From: Panacagrimonas sp041603235
GTDB lineage: Bacteria; Pseudomonadota; Gammaproteobacteria; Nevskiales; Nevskiaceae
Length of the DNA: 64,000 bases
Reading direction: 5' to 3'
Assembly: GCA_041603235.1 (NCBI GenBank)
Contig: JBFIES010000003.1
Span: forward strand, 186,001 to 250,000
Shown here piece by piece: positions 8,731 to 16,697 of this stretch. The notes beneath the pieces were generated by a model, which had not been told where the DNA came from, made no database searches, and worked only from the letters and a program-made list of their open reading frames with translations. A program made the position numbers and the translations under genes. How positions within the stretch are numbered: position 1 is the first letter of the stretch; every line of letters starts with the position of its first letter.

Positions 8731-9545
8731 CAGAGCGGGCTTGAATTGACGCCGACGCGGCCTTTGTCCTTCTTGTCCAGGAATTCCTGCGAACGGCGCA
8801 CCAGTTCCGGGTTGCCGCCGCACAAGGCGTAGCCGTAAAGACACTCAACCTTGAGCTGTTCGTCGAGCGTCCGGCCGACGACCTCGAAAATGGTTTCCTT
8901 CGCGCTCTCGACTGCACGCCGATCATTACGCAGGATCTTTTTTGCGTAGTCGTGCGCGGTTGCCATCAGCTGATCATGCGGCACGACTTTGGAGACCATG
9001 TTGGCGTGGAACGCGCGCTGCGCGTCAATCGGTTCGCCAGTGAGTTCCATCTCAAGTGCGATGCCAGTGCCGCAGGTGTTGACGATGCGCACGATGCCGC
9101 CATCTGCAGGGTGCATGCCGCGACGCAACTCGAATGACCCGAACTGCGCATGCTCGGAAGCAATGCGGATGTCGCAAGCCATTGCCAGTTCAAGGCCGCC
9201 GCCCAGGACCCAGCCATTGCAGGCGGCGATAATCGGCTTGTAAATGCGATGCACGCCGCGCGTGATGCCGCCAGCAAAACCGTCGGAAAGTTTGTCGCGC
9301 CCCAGGCTCGGACCAACGCCATCCCATTCGGGGACATGTGTCTTGAGGTCTGCGCCGGCGCAGAAGGCGTCGCCGGTGCCGGTGATGATGGCGATACGCA
9401 GATCGGGATCGTCGCGGAAGTCGCGCCAGATCTCGCCCAGACGGTTATGCATCTCCAGGTCGATGGCGTTCTTGCGCTCGGGACGGTTGAAGGTGATCGT
9501 GGCGATATTGTCGTTTTTTTCGTACAGAATTTTGCTGCTGGACAT
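8730..9545 (-). CDS. Enoyl-CoA hydratase/isomerase (crotonase family), copy 1
   Basis: The 271-residue crotonase-fold protein has ITFNRPERKNAID, the first oxyanion-hole segment FCAGADLKTH, and the second around VLGGGLELAMACDIRIAS. The ATG at 9545 is used because it matches the start and length of the paralogue at 13286-14101, also 271 residues; the open frame upstream reads antisense-like sequence. The two proteins share long stretches such as DFRDDPDLR and ADLKTH-PEW, so they are clear paralogues. Both carry a C-terminal GYALCGGN segment unusual for generic crotonases. The gene sits 31 bp downstream of the AlkB-like hydroxylase gene. Hydratase, isomerase or C-C hydrolase activity cannot be told apart here. 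Confidence 0.92.
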   Translation of the reverse strand: MSSSKILYEKNDNIATITFNRPERKNAIDLEMHNRLGEIWRDFRDDPDLRIAIITGTGDAFCAGADLKTHVPEWDGVGPSLGRDKLSDGFAGGITRGVHRIYKPIIAACNGWVLGGGLELAMACDIRIASEHAQFGSFELRRGMHPADGGIVRIVNTCGTGIALEMELTGEPIDAQRAFHANMVSKVVPHDQLMATAHDYAKKILRNDRRAVESAKETIFEVVGRTLDEQLKVECLYGYALCGGNPELVRRSQEFLDKKDKGRVGVNSSPL

Positions 9546-9576
9546 AACGGGTCTCGGTGGTTGTTTATTCGGAGGC

Positions 9577-10707
9577 TCAGCAACCGACAGTGGCGGGTCG
9601 TTCGCGGCTTGGTTCTTGTTGTGCTTCGCCCAGCCAGTCTTCCCAACCGGCGGCGCGGTTCTGCTCACGTGCCAGTTCCTGTTCTTCTGGCGTGGCGTAT
9701 TCCAGATCCCAGCGCTTAAGCGCAGGCTTTGCAATCAGCTCGTGCCAGATGGGCGGGATTAGCGAGGCGAAGAAGCACATGAACAGGCTGGGCATTGGAA
9801 TGGATTCCTTGTGCGGAACCAGTTCGTAGTAGCGCTTGTAAGAGTTGAGGTGGTGGTCTGCGTGATTGGTGATGTCAAATGACAACACCCGCGACAGCCA
9901 TCTCAGATGATTCCAGAGGTGTCTGCGGCCAATCGGCGCGCCGACCGCGCGGACCAGGCCGTAGTGCTGGAAGTAGTTGAATGATTCGGCCCAAACCCGG
10001 GTGAGCAACATTGCGCCGGTCGTGATTGCAGCCGCCATCCATCCGCCAATAAGCCAGACGACAGCCTGAAAAGCGAGCTGTGCCGCCATGCCGCGCCAGA
10101 TGCGGTGGCGCCAGTTCCAGGAAGAAAGGCCGCGCATACGCAGGGCTTTCGATTCGGTCGAAATGTCCCACAGGGTTTGTTCCCAGACCGCTTTGAAAAT
10201 GAAGCCGTAGAGCGTGGTGCCTCTGGGTGCAGTGTCTCCGTCCTTGACCGTGGCGACATCGATGTGATGTCCGACGACGTGTGCAATGTCACGCGTAGGG
10301 TCAAATTGGCAAAGTTGTGCGTAGCGGCCCAAGGTGCGGCTGAAAGCCGATCGCTTGTGATAGAGCTCATGCGCGGCTGGTGCGAGTGGCACGATGGAGG
10401 TCCAGGCCAGACTCAGCACGGCTCCGGTGATCTGGAAGCCCGTGGTATAGGCATCCTGCGAATAACGCCACGCAAATATGAGATACAGCAGCAGGGGGCC
10501 GACGGCGCAAATGATCAGTGGCACATCGGCGAGCCATTCGATCTTCATTCGCCGCGGCGCATAGTCCCGCGGCATGAAGGAGTCGATCAGCGTCAGTAGG
10601 GGGAACATGAGGAAGCCTGCCCACACCCAGTCGCCACCGGCGAGCACGCCGGCATAGGCGACAGCGAGTACGCCAACGCCAGTCCAGTATTTCAAATAAT
10701 CGAGCAT
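9577..10707 (-). CDS. AlkB-family membrane di-iron hydroxylase, copy 1
   Basis: The 376-residue integral membrane protein has the histidine boxes of alkane/fatty acid hydroxylases: HELYH (113-117), HVVGHH (143-148), NYFQHYG (244-250) and NHADHH (281-286), plus the AlkB-like ATVKDGDTAPRG after the second box. About six hydrophobic helices surround them. Such enzymes hydroxylate terminal or benzylic C-H bonds with O2 and electrons from rubredoxin or a ferredoxin. The start is ATG 10707, preceded by GGAGGAG. It has no fused rubredoxin, and no rubredoxin or reductase gene is seen in the window. A close paralogue is at 17851-18975. The typical AlkB boxes are slightly altered (HELYHKR rather than HELGHKK), so the substrate may not be a plain n-alkane. 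Confidence 0.9.
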   Translation of the reverse strand: MLDYLKYWTGVGVLAVAYAGVLAGGDWVWAGFLMFPLLTLIDSFMPRDYAPRRMKIEWLADVPLIICAVGPLLLYLIFAWRYSQDAYTTGFQITGAVLSLAWTSIVPLAPAAHELYHKRSAFSRTLGRYAQLCQFDPTRDIAHVVGHHIDVATVKDGDTAPRGTTLYGFIFKAVWEQTLWDISTESKALRMRGLSSWNWRHRIWRGMAAQLAFQAVVWLIGGWMAAAITTGAMLLTRVWAESFNYFQHYGLVRAVGAPIGRRHLWNHLRWLSRVLSFDITNHADHHLNSYKRYYELVPHKESIPMPSLFMCFFASLIPPIWHELIAKPALKRWDLEYATPEEQELAREQNRAAGWEDWLGEAQQEPSRERPATVGC

Positions 10708-10761
10708 GTTTCTCCTCCAATGCCGATAGATCAATCTGTAGCCTGTTTGTGAAACGACCCG

Positions 10762-11928
10762 CTAGGTTGACGCTGTCCCGCGTTCTTCTGTTGCTTCGCG
10801 ACCGGCGCGAGCACGTGCCACGATCAGCTTCATGATGCCTGCAGTGCCGTCACCGATTTCCAGCCCCATGACGTCGCGCATGCGTTGCTGATGGGGTAGA
10901 TCCATGGACCAGCCGTAATGCCCCAGGGTCAGCGCACATTGATGCGTGACATCGAATGCAGTTTTAGGCGCTAGCCATTTGACCTGTGCTGCCTCCACCG
11001 TATGTGGCTGTCCCGCATCACGGAGCGCTAGCGCGTGGTAAGAGAGTTGTCGTGCGGCTGCGACCAGTGTTTCGCCTTCTACCAGAGGGAAACTCACGCC
11101 TTGGAAACGGGCGATAGGTCCGCCGAAGGCTTCGCGTTCCTTGACGTAGGCCCAAGCCTCATCAAGTGAAGCCTGGGCCGCGCCCAGACATTGCAACGCA
11201 ATCAGCGCGCGGCTGTAGTCAAAGCCCGCCATGACCTGGGTGAAGCCTTTGTTCTCGTCGCCGATGCGATGGTCAGCAGGAATGCGTACATCGTCAAAAA
11301 AAACAGAGCCTCGTCCGGAGCAGTGGCTCCCGAGGTCTTCGAAGCAATTCACCTGCAGTCCCGGTGTATCCGAGGGAACCAGAAATGCGGTGACACCGCG
11401 TGCACCGCTCTCGACCGTGCCGGTGCGGGCAAAAACGATGAAGGCGTCCGCACTCTCGCAGTAGGTGGTGGAGGTCTTTTCTCCATTTAGAATGTAAGTG
11501 TCACCATGGAGACGGGCCTTGAGTTGCAGAGCGCCGGCATCCGAACCACAGTGCGGTTCTGTGATGGACAAGGCGAGGATGGCATTTCCTTGCGGAATTT
11601 TCGGAAGCCATTCTGAGGCGACAGCCGCTGAGGCGTTGCGCGCGATGATGGCGCCGCACAGGGACATCACCAGAATCACGGCTGCGATATTGAAGTCACC
11701 GTAAGCGAGCTCTTCAACGATCATGCCGGTGGTCACGCCATCAACACCGAGTCCGCCGTACTCGCTTGCCACGTCTGCCCCGAGCAGGCCGAGTTCGCCC
11801 ATCTCGCGCAGCAATTCCCGGTCCATTTTGCCGTCGCGTTCGCGTTGCTGATAGTTGGGCAGCAGTCGTTCACGCGAGAATCGTCTGGCGGCTTCCTGTA
11901 GCGCTAATTGGTCTTCGTTCGGAATCAT
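10762..11928 (-). CDS. Acyl-CoA dehydrogenase
   Basis: The 388-residue flavoprotein of normal length has the family signatures LALSITEPHCGSDAGALQLKA, GEKTSTTYCESADAFIVFART, the FAD-binding FDYSRALIALQCLGAAQASLD, and a C-terminal GTAGIMKLIVARARAG. In this superfamily the enzyme oxidises an acyl-CoA to the 2-enoyl-CoA and passes electrons to ETF. The catalytic Glu position near the C-terminus reads GLEIGDGTAGI, where the canonical pattern is YEGT, so an Asp-Gly replaces Glu-Gly; the base may lie elsewhere, as in isovaleryl- and long-chain-type enzymes. It lies between the MarR regulator and the AlkB-like gene and can feed the adjacent enoyl-CoA hydratase. Confidence 0.92.
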   Translation of the reverse strand: MIPNEDQLALQEAARRFSRERLLPNYQQRERDGKMDRELLREMGELGLLGADVASEYGGLGVDGVTTGMIVEELAYGDFNIAAVILVMSLCGAIIARNASAAVASEWLPKIPQGNAILALSITEPHCGSDAGALQLKARLHGDTYILNGEKTSTTYCESADAFIVFARTGTVESGARGVTAFLVPSDTPGLQVNCFEDLGSHCSGRGSVFFDDVRIPADHRIGDENKGFTQVMAGFDYSRALIALQCLGAAQASLDEAWAYVKEREAFGGPIARFQGVSFPLVEGETLVAAARQLSYHALALRDAGQPHTVEAAQVKWLAPKTAFDVTHQCALTLGHYGWSMDLPHQQRMRDVMGLEIGDGTAGIMKLIVARARAGREATEERGTAST

Positions 11929-11952
11929 GAGGTTGGGGATGCTGCTGTCGGG

Positions 11953-12480
11953 TCAGGCGGCGGCGCGCATGGCAAGAGCGCTCTTGTCAAAGGAAACGAT
12001 GAGCTTGCGCATCAAGGTATCGAGTACTGCCATTTCTTCATCGGAGAGTTCGGAAAAGGCAATTTGCAGCGGTCCGGAAATCTCGGGCACGGTGTCTCGC
12101 ACCTTTTTTCTACCCTCACTGGTGATGCTGATGATCTGGCGACGGCCGTCGCGAGGCGCGGTGGCTCTTGCTACGAAACCATCCTCTTCCAGCTCACTCA
12201 GGATTCGGGTCATATTGGCGCGGCTGGTGCCGACCATCTCACTGAGTTCACTCGGCGAGTTTGTGCCTTTGGGCGCCGCAACGAGCAGGCACAGCACATG
12301 AAAAGAGTTGTCGGTGAGCCCTACAGCGCGGAACACGGGTTCAAAAAAATCACTCATGCCAAACACGCCAATACGTAGCAGGCGGACCATGACGGTGCTG
12401 GCCATTGGCAGGTCGGGTAGGGCACGTTCCATGCGCGGGGTGCTGCTTTCCACGTGGCGGAGGCGTTGGCTTCCTTTCAT
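11953..12480 (-). CDS. MarR family regulator, copy 1
   Basis: A 175-residue winged-helix protein. The helix-turn-helix reads SPSELSEMVGTSRANMTRIL and the wing ATAPRDGRRQIISITSEGRKKV, both typical MarR features including the DxRR wing motif. It is a close paralogue of the divergently encoded protein at 12715; both start MKGS-RL and share the segments VMVRLLRI and SEMVGTSRANMTR. Family members are usually repressors relieved by small aromatic or acyl-CoA ligands. It heads the minus-strand catabolic block and probably binds the intergenic operator at 12496-12513, about 16 bp upstream of its own start. Confidence 0.92.
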   Translation of the reverse strand: MKGSQRLRHVESSTPRMERALPDLPMASTVMVRLLRIGVFGMSDFFEPVFRAVGLTDNSFHVLCLLVAAPKGTNSPSELSEMVGTSRANMTRILSELEEDGFVARATAPRDGRRQIISITSEGRKKVRDTVPEISGPLQIAFSELSDEEMAVLDTLMRKLIVSFDKSALAMRAAA

Positions 12481-12714
12481 TCGGTGATACTCCAGTAGTT
12501 CGTCGCTGAACTATCGTGGCATGATCGGTGTGAAGGTACAAGTGGGCCTGCATCTGAGTGCAAGAAAGTGCGGCGGCCGGCGGATTTGGACCGCTCCAGG
12601 GGTATCAAGTACAGCTCGCAGAATTCGGCCAAGCCTCACTGATAGACGGTCTTGCTCATGCTGGCTTAGTTATGGTTACATATAGTTCATCGATAAACGA
12701 TAACAGTAACAAAT
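12481..12714. promoter_or_regulatory. Divergent MarR/MarR control region with candidate operators
   Basis: The 234-bp gap between the two divergent MarR genes contains a perfect 18-bp dyad TAGTTC-N6-GAACTA at 12496-12513, the size of a classic MarR operator, placed just upstream of the minus-strand gene. The same half-site TAGTTC recurs at 12683-12688, shortly upstream of the plus-strand MarR gene, within an AT-rich stretch (12671-12712) that could be its promoter. No other gene is seen. Use by the two MarR proteins is inference. Confidence 0.5.
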
Positions 12715-13242
12715 ATGAAGGGTTCTGATCGTTTGGCTCAAGTCGCTGCGAGCACGCCACTGATGGGCAGCGCCTTGCCGGAGCTTTCCATGCCGGGAAC
12801 GGTGATGGTCCGGCTCCTGCGCATCACCGAATTCGGATTGCACAATTTCTTCGAACCCGTCTTTCGCAGCATGGGGCTGACAGAGAACACCTTTCATATT
12901 CTCTGTCTGCTGGAAGCCAGCGAGAGCGGTTCTGCATCGCCGGGTGTTCTCAGTGAAATGGTCGGGACCAGCCGCGCCAACATGACGCGACTAATTGAAG
13001 ATTTGATTGGCGCGGGCTTCGTGGAGCGCAGCATCGATCCGCGCGATGCACGCCGCCACGTGATCACCATTACCCAGCCCGGGCGTGACAAGGCACAGGA
13101 GACGGCTCCGCAGTTGCGCGAGCCTATTGAGAGAGCATTTTCAGATTTGAGTGCAGAGGAATTCGAACAACTCAGTCGCTTGCTGCACAAGCTGATCATG
13201 TCTCTGGACAAGAGTCCGCGACCATTGGGCGCAATGGTTTGA
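12715..13242 (+). CDS. MarR family regulator, copy 2
   Basis: The 175-residue protein is the same length as the divergent copy 1 and aligns with it end to end. The helix-turn-helix segment is SPGVLSEMVGTSRANMTRLI and the wing SIDPRDARRHVITITQPG. The recognition helix is essentially identical between the two, so they may bind the same site; the wing and C-terminal dimerisation/ligand part differ more (for instance REPIERAFSDLSAEEFEQL). That pattern suggests shared DNA target but different inducers. It is followed by the plus-strand catabolic block starting at 13286. Confidence 0.92.
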   Translation: MKGSDRLAQVAASTPLMGSALPELSMPGTVMVRLLRITEFGLHNFFEPVFRSMGLTENTFHILCLLEASESGSASPGVLSEMVGTSRANMTRLIEDLIGAGFVERSIDPRDARRHVITITQPGRDKAQETAPQLREPIERAFSDLSAEEFEQLSRLLHKLIMSLDKSPRPLGAMV

Positions 13243-13285
13243 CCGGCGTAGAGAACAGGCCCACTTATTTAATAAAGGTATGCCA

Positions 13286-14101
13286 ATGACCAGCAAGAAA
13301 GTGATCTATGAGAAGAGGGGGGAGGTCGCCTACGTCACGCTTAATCGCCCTGAGTGCAAGAACGCGGTGGACTATGAAACCCATCTATTGCTTTGCGATG
13401 CGTGGAAGGATTTTCGCGATGACCCGGATTTGCGTGTTGCAATACTGACCGGAACCGGCGATGCGTTCACGGCCGGGGCAGATCTCAAGACACACGCGCC
13501 GGAGTGGCAGAAAGTAGGTCCAATGGTCGGGCGGGAGCGTATCGAAGACGGGCTGTCAGGTATTACGCGTGGGCCCTTGTCACGTATCACCAAACCCATT
13601 GTGGCCGCCATCAACGGCTGGTGCCTGGGGCACGGCATTGAGCTGTCCATGGCTTGCGATATCCGCGTTGCCTCCGAGAGAGCTCAGTTCGGCACCTTTG
13701 AGGTGCGCCGCGGAATGCATTCCGCTGATGGCGGCATCGTGCGCATGCTCAATAGCTGCGGCGTCGGGCTGACGATGGAGATGATCCTCACGGGAGAGCC
13801 TTTCAGTGCCGAGCGTGCATTGATGGCAAACATGGTGAACAAGGTGGTGCCCCATGACGATCTCATGGACGCAACCGAGGAAATGGTTGCCAGGATTCTG
13901 CGTTGTGATCGAGCAGCGACGGAATCAGCCAAGGAAACACTTCTGGAGTGCATTGGACGCCCGCTACATGACCAGCTGCGAGTCGAGGCCATGTGGGGGT
14001 ATGCCTTGTGTGGCGGCAATCAGACCGTCATGGAACGCTCGCAACAATTTTTTGACAAGACTGACAAAGGTCGCGCTGGCGAAACGGCCAGCTCGCTCTA
14101 A
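13286..14101 (+). CDS. Enoyl-CoA hydratase/isomerase (crotonase family), copy 2
   Basis: A 271-residue paralogue of the gene at 8730-9545. It shows LNRPECKNAVDYE, FTAGADLKTHAPEW with the oxyanion-hole backbone, GWCLGHGIELSMACDIRVAS, and the same C-terminal GYALCGGNQ. The ATG at 13286 is preferred over the one at 13280 because the AAAGG ribosome site lies 7 bases upstream of it, and because it gives the same length and N-terminus as the paralogue (MTSKK versus MSSSK). Copy 1 has GGG where this copy has GHG in the second oxyanion segment, so substrate choice may differ. It is 43 bp after the MarR gene and 18 bp before an SDR gene. Confidence 0.92.
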   Translation: MTSKKVIYEKRGEVAYVTLNRPECKNAVDYETHLLLCDAWKDFRDDPDLRVAILTGTGDAFTAGADLKTHAPEWQKVGPMVGRERIEDGLSGITRGPLSRITKPIVAAINGWCLGHGIELSMACDIRVASERAQFGTFEVRRGMHSADGGIVRMLNSCGVGLTMEMILTGEPFSAERALMANMVNKVVPHDDLMDATEEMVARILRCDRAATESAKETLLECIGRPLHDQLRVEAMWGYALCGGNQTVMERSQQFFDKTDKGRAGETASSL

Positions 14102-14119
14102 ACCCGGAAATATTCATAT

Positions 14120-15022
14120 ATGAGCTATAAATCGATTTACCGTTCTGATCTGTTTGAAGGCCAGATTGTGATTGTGACCGGCGGTGGTAGCGGCATCGGC
14201 CGCTGCACGGCGCATGAACTTGCGAGCGTGGGCGCAACGGTAGCCATTGTTGGCCGCAAGCTGGAGAAGCTCGAAGCCGTGAAGGCCGAGATCGAAGCCA
14301 CGGGTGGCAAAGTCTCGGTCCACGTCTGTGACATACGTGAAGAGGAAAGTGTCATTGCCACCATCGATGCCGTTCTGGCTTTGCACGGCAAGATTGACGG
14401 TCTGGTCAATAATGCGGGTGGTCAGTACCGCATGCCCGCTGAGGACATCAGCACCAAGGGTTTTGAAGCCGTGGTTCGCAATAACCTTGTTGGTGGATTC
14501 ATTTTCATGCGCGAGACTTACAAGCGCTGGATGAAGGCTAACGGCGGTGCCATCGTTAACATGATTGCCGACATCTGGCATGGCTGGCCAAACTACTCGC
14601 ACTCCGCCGCAGCGCGCGGTGGCATGTGGACATTGACCGAGAGCGTCGCATCAGAATGGGCAAGCGATGGCGTCAGGATCAATGCAGTGGCCCCGGGCTG
14701 CATCGCCAGCAGTGGCCTTGATACCTACGAGCCCGAAGCGCAGCAGTTTTTCCGCGATATCCCCAAGTCGATTCCGCTGCAGCGATGGGGAAATTCCTCT
14801 GAGATTTCCAGCGCCATCGTGTACTTGCTGTCACCCGGAGCGGCCTACATTACCGGCGCTTGCATCCGTATCGATGGTGGCTCACCTAATGCCCGCGTCT
14901 GTTGGGGGCCGTTGCGTCAGGAGTGCAATTCAGAAGCTTTCGACGGCTTTCATCTGGAGGCCCCGCCGAAGGTGCTTGTCGAGGGCCCGAAGAAGCATTC
15001 CACTCGCGCCAAGAAGGTATAA
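14120..15022 (+). CDS. SDR of the peroxisomal enoyl-CoA reductase/2,4-dienoyl-CoA reductase type
   Basis: The 300-residue SDR has TGGGSGIGRCTAHEL as the NADPH motif, NNAGGQY, and the C-terminal ITGACIRIDGGS. The normal YxxxK pair is missing; the matching segment is HSAAARGGMWTLTESVASEWA. That HxAAARxG layout is what PECR/DECR-type SDRs show, which reduce the double bond of enoyl- or dienoyl-CoA instead of a ketone. An approximately 40-residue basic C-terminal extension ends KKHSTRAKKV. It sits between a crotonase and an APH-fold gene, consistent with a CoA-ester pathway. Confidence 0.85.
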   Translation: MSYKSIYRSDLFEGQIVIVTGGGSGIGRCTAHELASVGATVAIVGRKLEKLEAVKAEIEATGGKVSVHVCDIREEESVIATIDAVLALHGKIDGLVNNAGGQYRMPAEDISTKGFEAVVRNNLVGGFIFMRETYKRWMKANGGAIVNMIADIWHGWPNYSHSAAARGGMWTLTESVASEWASDGVRINAVAPGCIASSGLDTYEPEAQQFFRDIPKSIPLQRWGNSSEISSAIVYLLSPGAAYITGACIRIDGGSPNARVCWGPLRQECNSEAFDGFHLEAPPKVLVEGPKKHSTRAKKV

Positions 15023-15026
15023 AGCC

Positions 15027-16076
15027 ATGTCGGTTGTCGAAGTGGAAGCAGCTGAGCTTTTGTCCGATGAGTCGGCAATTCATTCACGCCTTGCTGACTA
15101 TTTGCAGCAGCAGACCCAGCGTCGGTGGACGTTGGGGCCATTTACCCGCTATGCGGTCGGCTTCTCCTGGATCACCTACGGCTTCAGCGCGAAGCAGGAA
15201 GGTTCGGATTCTGAGCAGGGCCTGATTCTTCGTCTGGGGCCGCCGTACGGTTTGTTCGCGCCCTACAGTGCCTTGCCCCAGCATGCAGCGCTGAAGATTC
15301 TGGAGAGCAGTGATGTTCCGGCACCGCGCTCATTCTGGTGGAGCGACGATGCTTCCATTCTGGGCGCACCTTTCTTTATCAGCGAACGCGTTCAGGGAAC
15401 AGCGCCCGTGCCTTGGGTCAGTGGCAATGACTCCGGTTTTGATGAGTCTTTTCGCAAGAACATAGGCGCGCAGTTCGTCTCTGCCATTGCCGGCCTGCAC
15501 AAAACCCACTGGCGTGGGAAAGAAGGCTTCCCGGATGATGGGATCACTGTTGAAAACGCGGCGGTCCGTCAGGTCGACGAATGGGAGCGCAACTACACGC
15601 GCTGGGCACTCAAGTCCTACCCGATGCTGACCTGGGCGTTTCGCTGGCTGCGCCAGAATCTTCCGGTGGCTCCGCGGGTGAGTCTGATCCACGGAGATTA
15701 TCGACTGGGCAATTTTCTGGAACACGAAGACCGGATCACCGCCATTCTGGATTGGGAGCTGGTTCACCTGGGTGATCCACATGAAGATCTGGGCTGGGCT
15801 TTTTTGCCGCAGTACACCGGAGGATCAGGTCTGGTCTGCAGGCTGCTGAGCAAGGAAGAGTTCATTGCCCAGTACGAACGCGAAGCTGGCTTCAAGGTGC
15901 AAGAGGCTTCACTACAGTTCTACCTGGTCTTTTCACTGGTCAAGCTGGCCCTGACCCATATTGCTGCCGTTCGCTGCTTTGAGGATGGTCGCTTCAACGA
16001 CATGCGCATGCCCGCAATGGGTACCCAGATCACCCCGGTCTTGCGCCAGATTTCGAAGATGCTAGCTCATGGATAA
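15027..16076 (+). CDS. APH-fold phosphotransferase (acyl-CoA dehydrogenase-associated type)
   Basis: The 349-residue aminoglycoside-phosphotransferase-fold protein starts at ATG 15027, 4 bases after the SDR stop. The kinase catalytic loop is LIHGDYRLGNFL and the metal-binding segment AILDWELVHLGDPHEDLGWAF, both around residues 225-262. This variant is common in operons with acyl-CoA dehydrogenases and is related to the kinase domain of human ACAD10, thought to phosphorylate a hydroxyacyl substrate; antibiotic resistance is not implied. The stop overlaps the next gene by 8 bases. Its position next to SDR and hydratase genes supports action on a hydroxylated acyl intermediate. Confidence 0.88.
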   Translation: MSVVEVEAAELLSDESAIHSRLADYLQQQTQRRWTLGPFTRYAVGFSWITYGFSAKQEGSDSEQGLILRLGPPYGLFAPYSALPQHAALKILESSDVPAPRSFWWSDDASILGAPFFISERVQGTAPVPWVSGNDSGFDESFRKNIGAQFVSAIAGLHKTHWRGKEGFPDDGITVENAAVRQVDEWERNYTRWALKSYPMLTWAFRWLRQNLPVAPRVSLIHGDYRLGNFLEHEDRITAILDWELVHLGDPHEDLGWAFLPQYTGGSGLVCRLLSKEEFIAQYEREAGFKVQEASLQFYLVFSLVKLALTHIAAVRCFEDGRFNDMRMPAMGTQITPVLRQISKMLAHG

Positions 16077-16545
16077 TTCATTAAACCGCCTGATCGACGG
16101 CATGGTGTCGACACTTCGACAGGAAGTGATTCCTCACATTGACACCGAATTTGCTCGCGGCCAGGCGTTTGGCGTGATCTATATGCTCAAGAGTCTGCAG
16201 CTTCGTGCCGAGTGGTCTCCTGAATTCATTGGCAAGCAATTGTCGGAGCAACTCGAACTCGCTGAACAGGCCAAGGCCTATCTCAAAGACGTAGCAGCAC
16301 CACAGTTGCCTGAAGCAGCGGCACCGGATGCGAGCGTCGCTGAGCTGCAGGCCCAGCGTGATCACAACGATCAGCGCATTTGCGCCCTGATTGAATGGCA
16401 CGGGAATGCAAGCAGTGCACTCGGCGCTGAGAAGTGGGCGGGATTGGAACGAGAACTCAGAACATTCATGGACAAGCAGATGAAGCATGAACTGAAAACC
16501 TCAGCCAAGCCGATGTTCGCAGAAATCTCTTCAGGCGCTGACTAA
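16069..16545 (+). CDS. Conserved small protein coupled to the APH-fold gene
   Basis: The 158-residue soluble, mostly helical protein starts inside the last codons of the APH-fold gene (8-base overlap) and so is probably co-translated with it. It is rich in Glu, Ala and Leu, for example SEQLELAEQAKAYLKDVAAP, and shows no signal peptide, transmembrane segment or known catalytic motif. Small helical proteins of this kind often follow ACAD-associated APH genes, where they may be a partner subunit. I do not recognise the family. The 152 bp that follow it contain no gene. Confidence 0.7.
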   Translation: MDNSLNRLIDGMVSTLRQEVIPHIDTEFARGQAFGVIYMLKSLQLRAEWSPEFIGKQLSEQLELAEQAKAYLKDVAAPQLPEAAAPDASVAELQAQRDHNDQRICALIEWHGNASSALGAEKWAGLERELRTFMDKQMKHELKTSAKPMFAEISSGAD

Positions 16546-16697
16546 AAGCTTGAGTGTTCGTCTCGCCAGCCCTGGGCAATCAATAGGCCGGAGAGCTGAT
16601 CTCACGGCCTCAAGCGTTTTCACTTTATCTGGACCGTGTCGCTAGAAATTCATCAGCTAGAGAGCGGCGCTGTCACACCATTGTTTAAGGAATATCC

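Noticed and set aside
15027..16076. Aminoglycoside resistance kinase
   Set aside because: The APH fold here belongs to the acyl-CoA dehydrogenase-associated subgroup by sequence and by neighbours; resistance is not supported.
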